Position numbers and translations under genes: made by a program. Positions 34,380-46,080 of a DNA stretch of 64,000 nucleotides are shown here, one piece after another. This stretch comes from Megalobrama amblycephala (taxonomy: Eukaryota; Chordata; Actinopteri; Cypriniformes; Xenocyprididae). The notes below the pieces were generated by a model. It had not been told where the DNA came from. It ran no database searches and worked only from the letters and a program-made list of their open reading frames with translations. Within the stretch, counting starts at the first letter, position 1. Each line of letters starts with the position of its first letter. The stretch lies in the NCBI RefSeq assembly GCF_018812025.1, contig NC_063050.1:12255037-12319036 (forward strand), given 5' to 3'.

Positions 34380-35275
34380 CTGTGAAACAAAGGTTCAAAT
34401 AAGCGTATCCTTTTTGGCTGCAATATTTTTGGAAATACGAAAGCCTTAAGAAAGGCTACCCAACACATGCGAATGAAATATTCAAGCCACTTGATTTTTA
34501 AAATGGGGTACCAAATATCTGTCACATTATTCTGTACTTTTCGGCAATTGAAATATGATAATTAATATTTTCAAACCTTACTTTCATTCTACCCTGGTAG
34601 GCTTTTATCATTTTTCATTAACAACACACAATCAACATTGTACTGTTCACAATTATAATTATAATTTGAAACAACTGATCCACCACCATCTTAGTGCTTA
34701 AAGAAAATCTCCAGTTGCTACTGATAAACACGACTTTGACGTATATATGATCTTTTTTGCAATTTTTCAGACACTGAAGAAAAACAAATGATGGAGCAGG
34801 TTGAACAATCAGGTGATTTATATCTACATGCAAATGAATTTTTTTATCTGTTTATCCATTTTCTACCAAAGAACATGGTTATTAGTGTTTCCTTTGTTTA
34901 CACACTTGAACTTTGTCTTGTATTTAAATCTTTTTTTTTTGTCAGTGAAATAAAGTATGTGCACTACGACAGAAGGAAGGGTCATATGACAGTGGTGCTT
35001 CATTGATATTTCTAGCTATGCCTGAATGCGACATCATTTAGATTAACAAAAGTTTAACAAAAACTCAGAGAACAAAAATCATGCAAAAAACAACCACAGA
35101 CATGCGCAGACATCAACGCTCAGCATAGAAAACACAAACAAGGGTGACGATCAACAAATGTTTAAAAAAAAACAGGTGAACATTACAAACACTGAACATT
35201 ACAAAAAGAAAAAATATTGCGATTTGTCATTTGTTTTTGATAACAAATTGCTATAATATATGGAATGAGTGATAA

Positions 35276-35340
35276 AACTTACTTGCAAAGAGCCATTGAC
35301 AGACCGACAGTTAAGTTTCTTCAGTTTTCACCTGCAGCTC
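35276..35340 (-). promoter_or_regulatory. candidate 5' exon of copy D with IRF-like motif
   Basis: On the minus strand a possible exon ends GGCTCTTTGCAA|GTAAGT at 35282. Just upstream lies GTGAAAACTGAAGAAACTT (plus-strand 35313-35331), two GAAA-type half sites. The exon's ATG would give phase 2, which does not fit the G-domain exon, so if used it is 5' UTR. This is weak evidence. Confidence 0.25.
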
Positions 35341-35550
35341 AAGAGTGAGCAAAGGACAAACAAATAGGCATATATCAAAGTCTACAGTAATAACTACATA
35401 TAATGTTGGCCTCAGGATTGGAATTTTTTTTTTATTATTATTATTTTATGGTGACCTCACAAAACTCAGATAACAGAACAGATCTCTCTAGATCAGGGAT
35501 GTTCCTGGAGGGCCACTGTCCTGCAGAGTTTTGCTCCAACCCTGAAACAG

Positions 35551-36491
35551 TTCCCTGGTGTTAAATCAACACCGCTCTGTGTTCATATGGGAACCACCAG
35601 CAGGGTGTTAAAGTAACACTGAAGCAGTGTTAGAGTCAATTAGATACTGAAGTGGTTTATATGATGATGTTTTAACAAAAATGTTTGAAAATGAAAGGGT
35701 TTCTTTTATTTGGGTAGTTTGACACTTTGTTTTATGATGTCAGTTTGTGGTTTTTGTAACAGTGTTAACTAAAACACATAATTTGTTGCAAAGACAACCA
35801 TGAACAAGTGCTATCAGGTGATATAATTTTCTTTATCATAAAAAAATGATTAACTAATATCATCATTGAAGAAAAGTGGTCAGTGATAAAAAAAAATAAA
35901 AATAAAGATTTTCACCAACAACACTTTCTTGATCTGGGGCGAGAAAGTGTTGTTGGTAAAACCTACAAAAAAAAACAAGTAACAGCTTTTGGTCAGTGAA
36001 GACATCAATCAATTATTTTTCTTTGATCAACAGATCATTGTTGTTTGTGGTTTTCTTTGCAGGATAATGTGTTTTAGTAAGGGCTGTTACAAAAACCACA
36101 AACTCACATAAAAAGCAAAGACTAAAACTGCCCAACTAAAGAAAACACTGATCACCATAATGATGACCAATACTTTTCAATTTAATTTAATTTAATTTTT
36201 TTTTACATTTTCAGTGGTGACCAATCTGTTGATTCTCAAAAGTGGACAAATGACAGAAATAAACTTAGTCTGGTTTGTAATAATCTGGTTTTCAGTTGAT
36301 TTCCTCTAAGGCTGTGGCTGAAGTCAGTTCTTGTGTTTCTCTTTCCTTCAGTGATTCTGCTTGTTATCATTAGGTGTCTTCAATAATCAAGCAATCATCA
36401 CTGAATTAATCATTTAAGTATCTAATTAACTCTAACACTGCTTCAGTGTTACTTTAACACTCTGCTGGTGGTTGAGTTAACACTGGGGAAT
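35551..36491. mobile_element. 941-bp palindromic element with TTAACAC ends
   Basis: The left arm starts CTGGTGTTAAATCAACAC and includes CACCAGCAGGGTGTTAAAGT. The right arm has ACTTTAACACTCTGCTGGTG and ends GAGTTAACACTGGGG. Between them are further inverted blocks, including CACCAACAACACTTTCTTGA paired with TCGCCCCAGA-spaced AGAAAGTGTTGTTGGT near 35915-35965. Fragments occur near GIMAP 3' ends. Confidence 0.7.
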
Positions 36492-37857
36492 TTACTGTGC
36501 TTGTGCTGAGTAACTAATACAACATTTATGGAAGAATGTTGCATTGGAATAGAGGACAAGGGGCTAGCTGTCACACACACAGAACCATTATAAGGGTTGC
36601 TGGGATCATTTTATGGATTTAATTATTTAATTTTGTTTTAATTCGTTTTTTAATAAAAGAACAGTTAACAGACTTTATCACTTGCAAAAAAAACAACACA
36701 AAACAACAAAAAACATTAAACTCGAAAGTATGATGTGATCGTTAAAGACATTTCTCCTTGTAAAGAACCGAGTCAAGAACTCTAGAGTTCTGTATATAAT
36801 GTCACAATGTCTACATCTCAGTATCTATGTTATATATTGCAAATAACATGTGCCAGAGCTGACGGGATATACAAATGCCATCACAATTATTTATTTATAG
36901 AAGATAAAAAAGGTCCCACTTAATATCAGGTGGCCTTTATGTACTTATTTAAATTCACGAGTTCACATATCCATATAATTAAATAGAGCAAAGTTATGCG
37001 TATTTGGCGTGCTGTCCGGGGAGAGGGCTCCGAGCTCGGAATTTTGGCCCGAACCCAGAGTACTCCCCCCAATGTGGTAAAAGTAGATAGAACTAGAAGT
37101 GAGGAGATGGGGTGGAGGAGGGATGCTGATAAACTCTCAGATGAACAGAGGCAAGTCTGCTGAATTTATACCTCTTGACATTGGTTGAGTTGATTAACTG
37201 AATGCTCTCCACCTGTGCTAATTAGGTTAATTATCTGAACGTGCTCCTCCCGAACTTTGTTAATAAAACATCATATTAATAAATTGGTACAATGCACTTA
37301 TTGTGTATACATTGTAGTTATATTTTTAAAAAATGTCTGCATGTAATTACATCTGTAATTAATTTCTGTAATTACATTTATAATTACACTGTTGACCCAT
37401 CCCTTACACATTAACCAACCCTTAACCTACCCAATCCACCAAACCTGTCCGTAACCTTACCCGTATCCACATCAATAACAGCAAAAGTGTTTTGCAATAC
37501 AATGGGAACATAATAAATACATTGTGCTTTTTTATGTAAGTACATAGTAGTTAAGGCCACCTATTGTGGGAAAAAAACAAAACAAAACAAAACGGAAATG
37601 AAATTAAATTAAACATTAAACAGTGTAAGAACCTTGACCTGACAATTACCTTTACAGCCACAATTAAAGTTAAAATGTAAATAACTGACCCTGAAAAGTC
37701 AAATGTTTACCTTAATGATATTGCAGTAACTTTTGTTTGAGGATAAACTTTACAGAAGTCATTCTAATATAAATGGGGTTTGAACAACACTGTAAAAAAT
37801 AAATAAATCTAAAAATTAATTCACTCAACTTTTTGAGGTACCTCAGTTAAGTTGTAT
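36492..37857. other. intergenic, no gene seen
   Basis: AT-rich spacer with A-runs and a stretch (37270-37560) rich in ATTACATxTGTAATTACA words. No coding exon was recognised. Confidence 0.45.
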
Positions 37858-38091
37858 TTAAAGGATTAGTCCACTTTAAAATAACATTTTCCTGATAATT
37901 TACTCACCCCCATGTCATCCAAGATGTTCATGTCTTTCTTTCATCAGTCAAAAAGAAATGAAGGTTTTTGATAAAAAACATTCCAGGATTATTCTCCTTA
38001 TAGTGGACTTCAATGGCCGCCAAACGGCTGAAGGACAAAATTACAGTTTCAGTGCAGCTTTAAAGAGCTTTGAACGATGCCAGACGAGGAA

Positions 38092-38960
38092 CAGTGTTGG
38101 GCAAACGCAGTTACTTTTGACAGTAACTAATGCATTACTTTTTAAATAAATTAACTCCGTTACCGTAACCATATGGTGCGTTGTCCGTTACTTTTTTAAA
38201 TTAATTAATTTTGGCTGAAGTGTAGCCTACAGCCTAACCTGTTTACAGCAGCGACGCATTGTAGGATTGGTGGATGCCAACCACTGTAAACATGAAGACG
38301 CACTGTGGGCGTGTTTCCGTTTATTCAAGTATGTGCGGCAGTCATGGAGAGTCAAGGCGAGAGCAAGACGAGTTTCTCAAAGTGGAAATATGCCCATTAT
38401 TTCACTCTGGTTGAGCATAAAGACAAAAACCTTTTAGTCAAATGTAAGCTGTGTCTTTCTGGTTCGAAGGTCCTATATACTGCGATAAACAGCAACGAAA
38501 CACCTCCAGAAACGTTGACTAATCACATTTATATTAATTTAATTTCTTAAATACTGGAGAGAATAAACCATAATAATGATCGTAATTTAGGCTATAGCGC
38601 ACGTATAAAGCTTGCCATAAAGAACCGGCAAAACGAATGATTATGAATGTGACCAAAACAGCAAGGAGACATTTTAATTATTTATTAATAAAGTAATGTT
38701 TTCTGAATCAGTGTCGGCTGCGAAGATGAAGTTGACATTGCTGACTCTCATCTTCTCCTCATACTCGACACGCCTAGAGAGAAAATGCACATTTCATTCG
38801 GATTAGGCTACATAATCAGAGTAGCCTATTTCTTTTCGTTTTTAGATATTTCAAGCTTTCTATATATATATTTCTCATGTCTGTGAGGCAAGCAGCCGCT
38901 GAGTTTCGGTTCATTTAGCCTAAGACGCGCTCCAGTGTACGCGCCATTGATCGCGTCCGC
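38092..38960 (+). mobile_element. hAT transposon fragment, 5' end
   Basis: The terminus CAGTGTTGGGCAAACGCAGT is typical of hAT elements (CAGTGTTGGG followed by AGTAACT words). It is followed by a BED-finger coding exon. No inverted 3' terminus was found before 39700, so the element is truncated; the end given is approximate. Confidence 0.65.
38305..38550 (+). pseudogene. hAT transposase N-terminus, BED zinc finger
   Basis: The frame contains SKWKYAHYFTLVEHKDKNLL then VKCKLCLSGSKVLYTAINSN and TLTNHI. It has the CxxC pair, and a later His fits a BED finger (only H of TNH is seen). In hAT elements this domain binds the transposon ends. No catalytic or dimerisation region follows, so the gene is a remnant. 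The likely start is ATG 38344 (MESQGESKTSFS). Confidence 0.65.
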
Positions 38961-39690
38961 GCCTGAAACTGTTGAAACTGTTGAAGGAATATCCGCGCCG
39001 CACATTCAAATCCAGACTCAAAACACATCTTTTTATCTGTGCATTTGCTGATTGAGCACTGTGCTATGTCCGAACTGTTTGCACTTTATTTTATACGTAT
39101 TATCTTTTTATTCTTTTAATTCCTTTTCCTGTTTTTATTTCATTTTTAATGTATTTTATATATTTTATGTATCATCTTGTTATTCTGACTTTTAATGCAT
39201 TTTAAATATTGCTGTCTGGTTGAAAGAGCTGGGAGAATTAGGAAGAAAGTGATTAGGTTCAAATTTGGTACATTTGGATAAGGGGACAAACCATGGGAAA
39301 TTTAAGCTGTAGTGCATGGTTAAGATATCTCTGGATTACAGTCAGGACACTTTCCAAAGGGGGAAATTTGAACTGCGTTGCATAGATAAGACATCTCCGG
39401 AAGGGGGATTAGGGCTGTGTGGTGCAGTTTGAGGTGTCTTGGCAAAAGGGGAGATTGAAACTGTGTTTATCAGTTTGAAGTGTCTTAACAGGTAGCGGTC
39501 CTGTTGTGTGAGGAAGATCCATTCTGATCCGCTCTGATGGATAGATCCGTTTAGATCCTTGCCATGATTATATTGTCTGCTATATTTGCTTCTTATTTAT
39601 TAAATCCAGGCAATTGGTTGATGAAACATTGATTAAAATTAAGATACAATTTTTACAAAACGAAATTCACTTGGAATGGAATTGGTGCCG
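38961..39690. repeat. unclassified repeat-like DNA
   Basis: ATTCAAATCCAGACTCAAAACACATC and a T-rich continuation look like the 3' region of a dispersed fish retroelement. 39200-39550 is AG-rich with GGGGGA/TTTGAA words. No reading frame supports a call. Confidence 0.3.
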
Positions 39691-40596
39691 TGTTCGTTCC
39701 GTAAGTAGAATAGGGAAGGCGTAGGACATACAGTGTAAACTTTTTGAAGAATACGGAAAGTGGAAGCACGTGCAAGGCAATCATTTGTGTTTATAAAACC
39801 TTCATTTCTTTTCGACTGAAGAAAGAGAAAAACACATTTTGCATGACATGGAGGTGAGAAAATTATCAGGAAAATTTTATATGAAAGTGAACTAATACTT
39901 TAATCAATGTCATAAAAGCAGAAACTTCAGCTGTCTATTTCATTAAAGCACAAGTGTTCTTAATGAAACACTGTTGCAATTAGTGTAAAAAAGTCATTTA
40001 AGAAAATCCAAGTCAAGTGCTCAACTAAAGCAAACGCTTTTCACTATAATGGTGACTTCAAACAATTTCCATAAAAAAAAAAAAAAATCAACGTTAGTTA
40101 GAGGTAAACCTCTGTTAATTCTCATAAACAACTTCAAACTGTCACATGCCTTCTTCATCCCTGACACACACACACACTCGCTGCATGACACAGCGCCCTC
40201 TGCTGGCCACGGGTAAATAAGGCTTCTTTTTAAATATGGTTAAATGAAGCTAAATTTGCAAACAAAATCTGATTTCTTTGGTGATTAACATATGAATCTA
40301 TCTATTAAGAACAGGTTTGTTTACTTGGTGTGAAATGGTGTGTATTATGGCTCATATTTGTGCATCACGAGCTGACAGTCTGATTATAAGCAGTGTCATT
40401 CATGTCTTTCTGGGGCCCATATGCCAAATTTTAATAAATTCATAAAAAAGGGACAAAACAGGAAACAAATTGCACATCTAAATTCTTAAAACAAATCTCC
40501 CAAGTAAAAACTACAAATAGAACTAAAATCAAACTATAATAAAAGTAAAATAAAAACTAAAACGACACTGGCTTGCAGACACTTTTTTTCTCTCTT

Positions 40597-41732
40597 TTAC
40601 TTTTTTCTTTCTTTCTCTTTAGAGTTATATTTTCTATTCATTAAACACACTCCAGCACCAAGTGCTGCTACCAGAACTACACCTACTGCTGCTCCTATTA
40701 TTGCTGCTTGCTCTGCAGTTAATGCGGCTGCTCCCATCATAGAAGCTACTGCTGCTCCTGCTGCTTCTACTAATTTTCTTGATACTCCTGATGCTGCTCT
40801 TTCTAATACTCCTGCAGTTGATGCAGATGCTTGTAACATAGATGCCCTTGCTGTTCCTACTGGTACTGCTTGTCCTACTCCTGATGCTGCTCCTCCTGAT
40901 AACACTACTACTGCTAGTATTGCTGCTACTGCTACTGCTGTAATCCTCCTCCTACTCCAGTCACACCTTTTCTGTGTAGTAGTTCATCCTGAGTCTCCTT
41001 ATAGTCCTGCTCAGTGTATCTCCTGTATTGATTCTTCTTCCTCAGTGACTCAATCTTTTCCAGAAGCTCAGAGACTTGAGATCGCTCTTCAATTTTGTTG
41101 TTAAAAACATGAAAACCTCCTGAACACTGATCAACTACTGACCGCAGTGCTTCACATTTACTCAGATAATCTTCTATTGGTCCATGTAACAGATCTCCAT
41201 GAGTAAAGAGCACTATTGTGTGTTTTAAGACCTTTGCTCCAAAATTCTCCTGGATCCATTTCACAGCTTCTCTTTTGGCCTTTGTGAATGTGTCACCCAG
41301 TTTGATCACCAGCAGAAACACATCAAGATTTGTACTCCGTAACATCCTCTCTATTTCAGTTTGAGCATCTGTGATCTTCACTGATGTATCAGAGAGTCCT
41401 ACAGTGTCGATCACTGTGATTGTTTGTCCATCCACCTCTGTTTGTGCTGATTCACAGAACTTGGTCACAGCCTCAGGAGAAAAATCTTCTTTAAATGGTT
41501 TAACTCCACCTATGATGGTGTTTCCAGACGCACTCTTTCCTGCTCCAGTCGAGCCCAACAGCATAATATCTACATCTGACACTGTAAATAAGATGAACAG
41601 ATAGACAGACAGTCAGATGGATAGATAAATAGCATAAAATAAAATAGCATGGTAGGATACAGAAAATTATCCATACTTACCATCAGGAGGATGCCGTATG
41701 CTATTCCTCCGCAACTTGCCTTGAGTGGACAT
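40597..41732 (-). pseudogene. GIMAP family GTPase, type I, copy E (frameshifted tail)
   Basis: Exons 41732-41681 (ATG TCC start, ends GAT G|GTAAGT) and 41581 onward join in phase 1. The N-terminus MSTQGKLRRNSIRHPPD keeps the RRNS motif; here the ATG used by paralogues is ATA, and an ATG eleven codons upstream serves instead. G motifs: GSTGAGKS (27-34), [16 protein letters not shown] and FHVFNN. The frame stops at 40932 after 233 codons, right where a GCN-triplet tract begins. In the next frame coding resumes without a break to 40597 as a 110-residue Ala-rich tail (AVAVAAILAVVVLSG ... AALTAEQAAIIGAAVG ... NRKYNSKEKERKK). One missing base in the tract explains this. It may be a real mutation, a polymorphism or an assembly error; a shortened but functional GTPase is also possible. 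Confidence 0.82.
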
Positions 41733-41934
41733 ATTGATTATTTTCTGTTATGAGAAAACATATTTTGTTAATTAAAAAAACTTGCTGCTTCTTTACACAC
41801 AACAAATCAAAATGTTTATTTTACATTAGTGTACAACAGGGCTAAAGGTGCACCGGGTAAAAAGCATATTTGACTTTTGACTATTCTCTTTTAAACCACT
41901 AGATGGTGCAGAAATTCAGCTTAAGTTTAAAGGT

Positions 41935-42140
41935 GCCCTAGAATGCTTTTTCACAAGATGTAATATAAGTCTAAGGTGTCCCCTGAATGTGTCTGTGAAG
42001 TTTCAGCTCAAAATACCCCATAGATTTTTTTGAAATTATTTTTTTTAACTGCCTATTTTGGGGCATCATTAACTATGCACCGATTCAGTCCGTGGCCCCT
42101 TTAAATCTCGTGCTCACTGCCCACCAAGCTCGTGACTGTA
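41935..42140. repeat. dispersed repeat beginning AAAGGTGCCCTAGAATG
   Basis: The sequence from AAAGGTGCCCTAGAATGCTT to GTCCGTGGCCCCTTTAAATC has the look of an abundant cyprinid repeat with a terminal TTTAA. It has no internal coding. It lies upstream of GIMAP copy E. Confidence 0.35.
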
Positions 42141-43072
42141 ATACAGTGCAAAAAACAAAGCTCACACAGCTAATATAACCCTCAAATGGATCTTTACAAG
42201 ATGATCATCATGCATGCTGCACGCATGCATCGAATCATGTAAGTACAGTATTTATTTTGATGTTTACATTTGATTCTGAGTGAGTTTGAGGCTGTGCTCC
42301 GTGGCTAAAGCTAACATTACACACTGATGGAGAGATTTATAAAGAATGAAGTTGTGTTTATGAATTATACAGACTGCAAGTGTTTAATAATGAAAATAAT
42401 GACGGCTCTTGTCTATTTGATATATGGTAAATATCATATATCTATATCAAATTAGGTGTCAAATTTGATAATACACTTATTTACACATATTTACACATAT
42501 TTACAATGAAACAATCATATTTAAAAATATGATATTAATCGTATCATATAAATTTACAGTAGTAACAATAAATTACAGTTTATTATATTAAGTCATTATG
42601 GGATTTCATTCAATGCTTTCAGAATCTTTGCTTTTTTAAATTTTTCTTCAGTATTTTTAAAATATATTTTATATTAACGTATATAAATTAAGGCATATTT
42701 ATTGAACAAAAAAAAATAATTATCAAAATAAACAGAAAACAGTATTCTTTTGAACAAAAATAGTCTTAAAATACATTATTAAAAGTATATTATTTTAGCT
42801 AAAGTAGCCTATTTGTATCAAAATCTGTTGCCCCATCAATGTTCAACAAACACAAAACAAACACAAAAAACATCAATTTATTATTTAGTATGTTGATTAA
42901 TCCATTTCCCCCATGGGGACTGCTGACTGGTCCCCACAATGTAGGTGATCTCAGGTTTTTTTATTATCCTTGTGGGGACCATTTGGTTCCCACAATGTAA
43001 TATAAACATGCACACACACACACACACAGCAAATCATACACTATGGGAGTACTGAAAAGTTTAAGGTGTTCC
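42141..43072. other. AT-rich spacer, no gene seen
   Basis: Long A/T tracts, a TGGGGACC/GGTCCCCA-rich stretch at 42910-42995 and a short CA run near 43010. Nothing coding was recognised. Confidence 0.45.
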
Positions 43073-43076
43073 TTTA

Positions 43077-45799
43077 GGGTCCGTGTACGTTTTGATAGTT
43101 TGTTTTCCAATTTGAAATGAAATACGCAGAAACGAGAAAACGGTCGTTTCCCGTTTTTTCGTTTGTTAAAAAAAACGGAAAAATGAGATTTTGACTCGAT
43201 TTTCGTTTTTTCGGGTCACGGATAGAAAATGGAAACACGACTTCAAAACTCGTTTTCCACATGTGGGCGGTCATTACACGCCCCTTTCAGCCGATTGGTC
43301 AATCAAATCTGAGCCAGTGACGTCATCTTCAGTTCGTTCAACAAAATAACAGTCCTCTGCTGCTATATCAGCAGATGTCATAAATCGGCTTTCTTCTGTG
43401 CAACCTAACACGTATTTCACAGAAATATTTATTTCAGAAATGTTAATCAGCACACAGACTGTTGTAATGCTGTTTGTAGTTTAATATGCATAGTGAAACT
43501 GCCCACACAGAGGAGCGGATGAAAAGCACAGATTAAAAAAAAAAAAAAAAAAACTACAGTTTTTATTTTATTCTATTTTGAATAAATATAATAAATCACA
43601 ATAAATAAGTAGTGTAAGCAATTTTGAAAAACGAACAATAGCTCATCTCTCTTTATTTATTTATTTTATATAGCCTAACATTGCCTGCTAAATATAGGCT
43701 AATGTTAATAACCCTTTTGGTTAAAAGATTGAGGGAATATGTAAAGATCAAACATTAAAGATCAAAATTACAGCTACATAGCTATTTTAGTTATGACAAA
43801 AATAATATATAAATGTTAAGCCAAAACGAATTAATTTAAAGCTGAATTGAAACAGAAACCGGCGTTATAACTACCTCTCTAATTTGACACAAATCCAAAT
43901 GTTTCAATATTCACGATTTGGAGGCTAAACTAGCTATATTTATTATTTAAACGCTTTTATTGTAGCCTACACAGACTACTTAAAATGAGCAGTATAACTT
44001 TTTATATATTTGGTTGAATGTATGTTATTTTGACAGTTAACAGGCTGTTATGTCAAGTTACTAAAACTGATGTTGTGTGCGCGTGAGGCGCCGACGCGTT
44101 CACTTGAATTTTCTTATAAAAGCGGAAACAACTTAAAATACTTAGACATTTATGGTCAAATATATGTAACACCATTCGAATCTGTGAAGGGTTAAATAGG
44201 CCTATTATTTTTGTACACTCACAATAAAAACAAAACATTGCTCGTAAAATAAACAAAGACATTTTCTGCCGTCTCGGTTTCCTTTCTGTGAACTTCTCAA
44301 AAATGAACCGACACTCATATTGTCGCATTTTTTCCCTTTTCATTTTGGTAATATGTTAATTACTTAAGTGAAATAAATTTCGTGCATAGACATAGGCTAT
44401 TTATTCCTTTTATATAATTGAATCCTTTGTTCTCCGTTCACAGAAGCGCTGCAGGTGCGTGATGATGATGAATCCTCATGTTCTGTTGTTTTTTTTTTTT
44501 TGCTATTTGTTCATGTAGGCTAAAACTAAACCCTTGGGATTTTTTTTAATGATTCACATTTATCAAATTTCGTTTAATTCTAATTTAATATAATCTTATC
44601 GGTTAATGAAACGATGATCGCATCAGTTGAAAGTCAGGGGGAAAAACAGAAATTATATTGACAAGGCAACAATAATTTTCGTTTAGTTTAAGTTTTTCAA
44701 AACATCCACAGAACTGCATACATAGTAAATTTTCCCGCTGTTTAAGCCACGAATATTTACAAAATAAAATAATTACAAAGATGATAAAAGATAATAAAAT
44801 AATTACAAAGATAATAAAAGTTCTATGTTTAATATACGAGAGTTTTTGTTTTGCTGTTGTCCACTAAAGCAATTGACGCAGAATCGCCAATAGCCGTTAA
44901 ATCGAAATTGAAAGTAAAATGTTCAGGGCCATTTATAGCTAATTCATTCAAAAGCGAAGGAAAGACAGAAAAAGTGAGGATAGCAAGTAAACTGTGACAT
45001 ATAATAATGTTCACTGTGTTCATAAAAGTATTTAATTAAGAGATAAAATCTGTATGGCCATTTATAAGCTAAGGAAAACTAAAAAGCCCCCCGATGGTGA
45101 TACCGTTATTAGGTGTTGCCACCTAGTGGATAGCCTATTTTCTAATATGACTGCATAGTCTACTGCAAAGAATGCGTCTGCTAAATGATTGAATTTAAAT
45201 GTATAAAACAAAACATTAAAATAAGAAAAAAAAAAAAGAAAAAAAATGAGTGCAGTAGCCACTGATCTATAATAGAGAATAGTCTATCATTATGTATAGC
45301 CTATTGATCGGTGGTAGTAGCCCAAAGGATGTCATGCGCTTGGTAACAGATGTAGAGGCATCTACATTTTACATTTTAAAAACACAATGACAGCTTAAAA
45401 ACAGACTTAATTAAATTTACTGTAGTTTTTTTTTTTACTTTTTTTATCTTTGCAAACATATTTCTGTGAAATACGTGTTAGGTTGCACAGAAGAAAGCCG
45501 ATTTATGACATCTACTGATATAGCAGCAGAGGACTGTTATTTTGTTGAACGAACTGAATATGACGTCACTGGCTCAGATTTGATAGACCAATCGGCTGAA
45601 AGGGGCGTGTAATGACCGCCCACATGTGGAAAACGAATTTTGAAGTCGTGTTTCCGTTTTCTATCCGTGACCCGAAAAAAACGAAAATCGAGTCAAAATC
45701 TCGTTTTTCCGTTTTTTTTTAACAAACGAAAAAACGGGAAACGTTTCTGCGTTTTTCATTTCAAATCGGAAAACAAACTATCAAAACGTACACGGACCC
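43077..45799. mobile_element. 2.7-kb foldback DNA element, copy 2, 4-bp TSD
   Basis: The ends GGGTCCGTGTACGTTTTGAT and ATCAAAACGTACACGGACCC are exact inverted copies flanked by TTTA on both sides (43073-43076 and 45800-45803). Arms pair for about 350 bp (43077-43431 with 45459-45799) and carry the same CACATGTGGGCGG, CGCCCCTTTC and GATTGGTCAA block as copy 1, next to CGTTTTT-rich outer arms. The middle is AT-rich and non-coding. It lies between the E coding exons and the putative E 5' module. Confidence 0.85.
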
Positions 45800-45949
45800 T
45801 TTAGCCCCGTTATACCCTATGTCTATTTTGCTCAGGCAGTAAGATTTGAGTTTAGGTAAGCTACACCTGTGAGTGTGACGTGTAAGCCAATCACTCCTTT
45901 CACCTTGTCACTTGACAATATAAACGAAACTGAACAAATCATAGCGTCA

Positions 45950-46080
45950 TATAAAACTGTGACCATTATGAACATTAATGAATGCGAACCCTTTTCCATC
46001 ATTTACTGACCTATATGAAGATCATATCCATGTATGAAGATGAGCTCCACCAAGTTTCACTTCACTTCCTGGTGTTTACC
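45950..46080 (-). promoter_or_regulatory. putative 5' module of GIMAP copy E, IRF-like site
   Basis: ACTGTGACCATTATGAACATTAATG and GAGCTCCACCAAGTTTCACT recur, in the same order, in the modules at 62200-63060 upstream of copy F. The minus strand reads GAAGTGAAGTGAAACTTGG (46052-46068), close to the IRF-binding element GAANNGAAACT type. Position upstream of E, with the foldback element between, suggests a promoter or 5' UTR exon. Function is inferred. Confidence 0.4.

Larger units (their letters stand above)
37858..39903. mobile_element. second TTAA palindrome family, interrupted by hAT DNA
   Basis: The left arm TTTAAAGGATTAGTCCACTT..CTCACCCCCATGTCATCCAA (37858-38090) and the right end GAAAGTGAACTAATACTTTAA (to 39903) match the intact relative at 54055-54872. 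The centre is displaced by a hAT element starting at 38092 and other repeat sequence. The right arm is partial. Confidence 0.6.

Noticed and set aside
43074..45023. several short frames inside foldback copy 2
   Set aside because: None has a motif or resembles a transposase; they fall in AT-rich or arm sequence.
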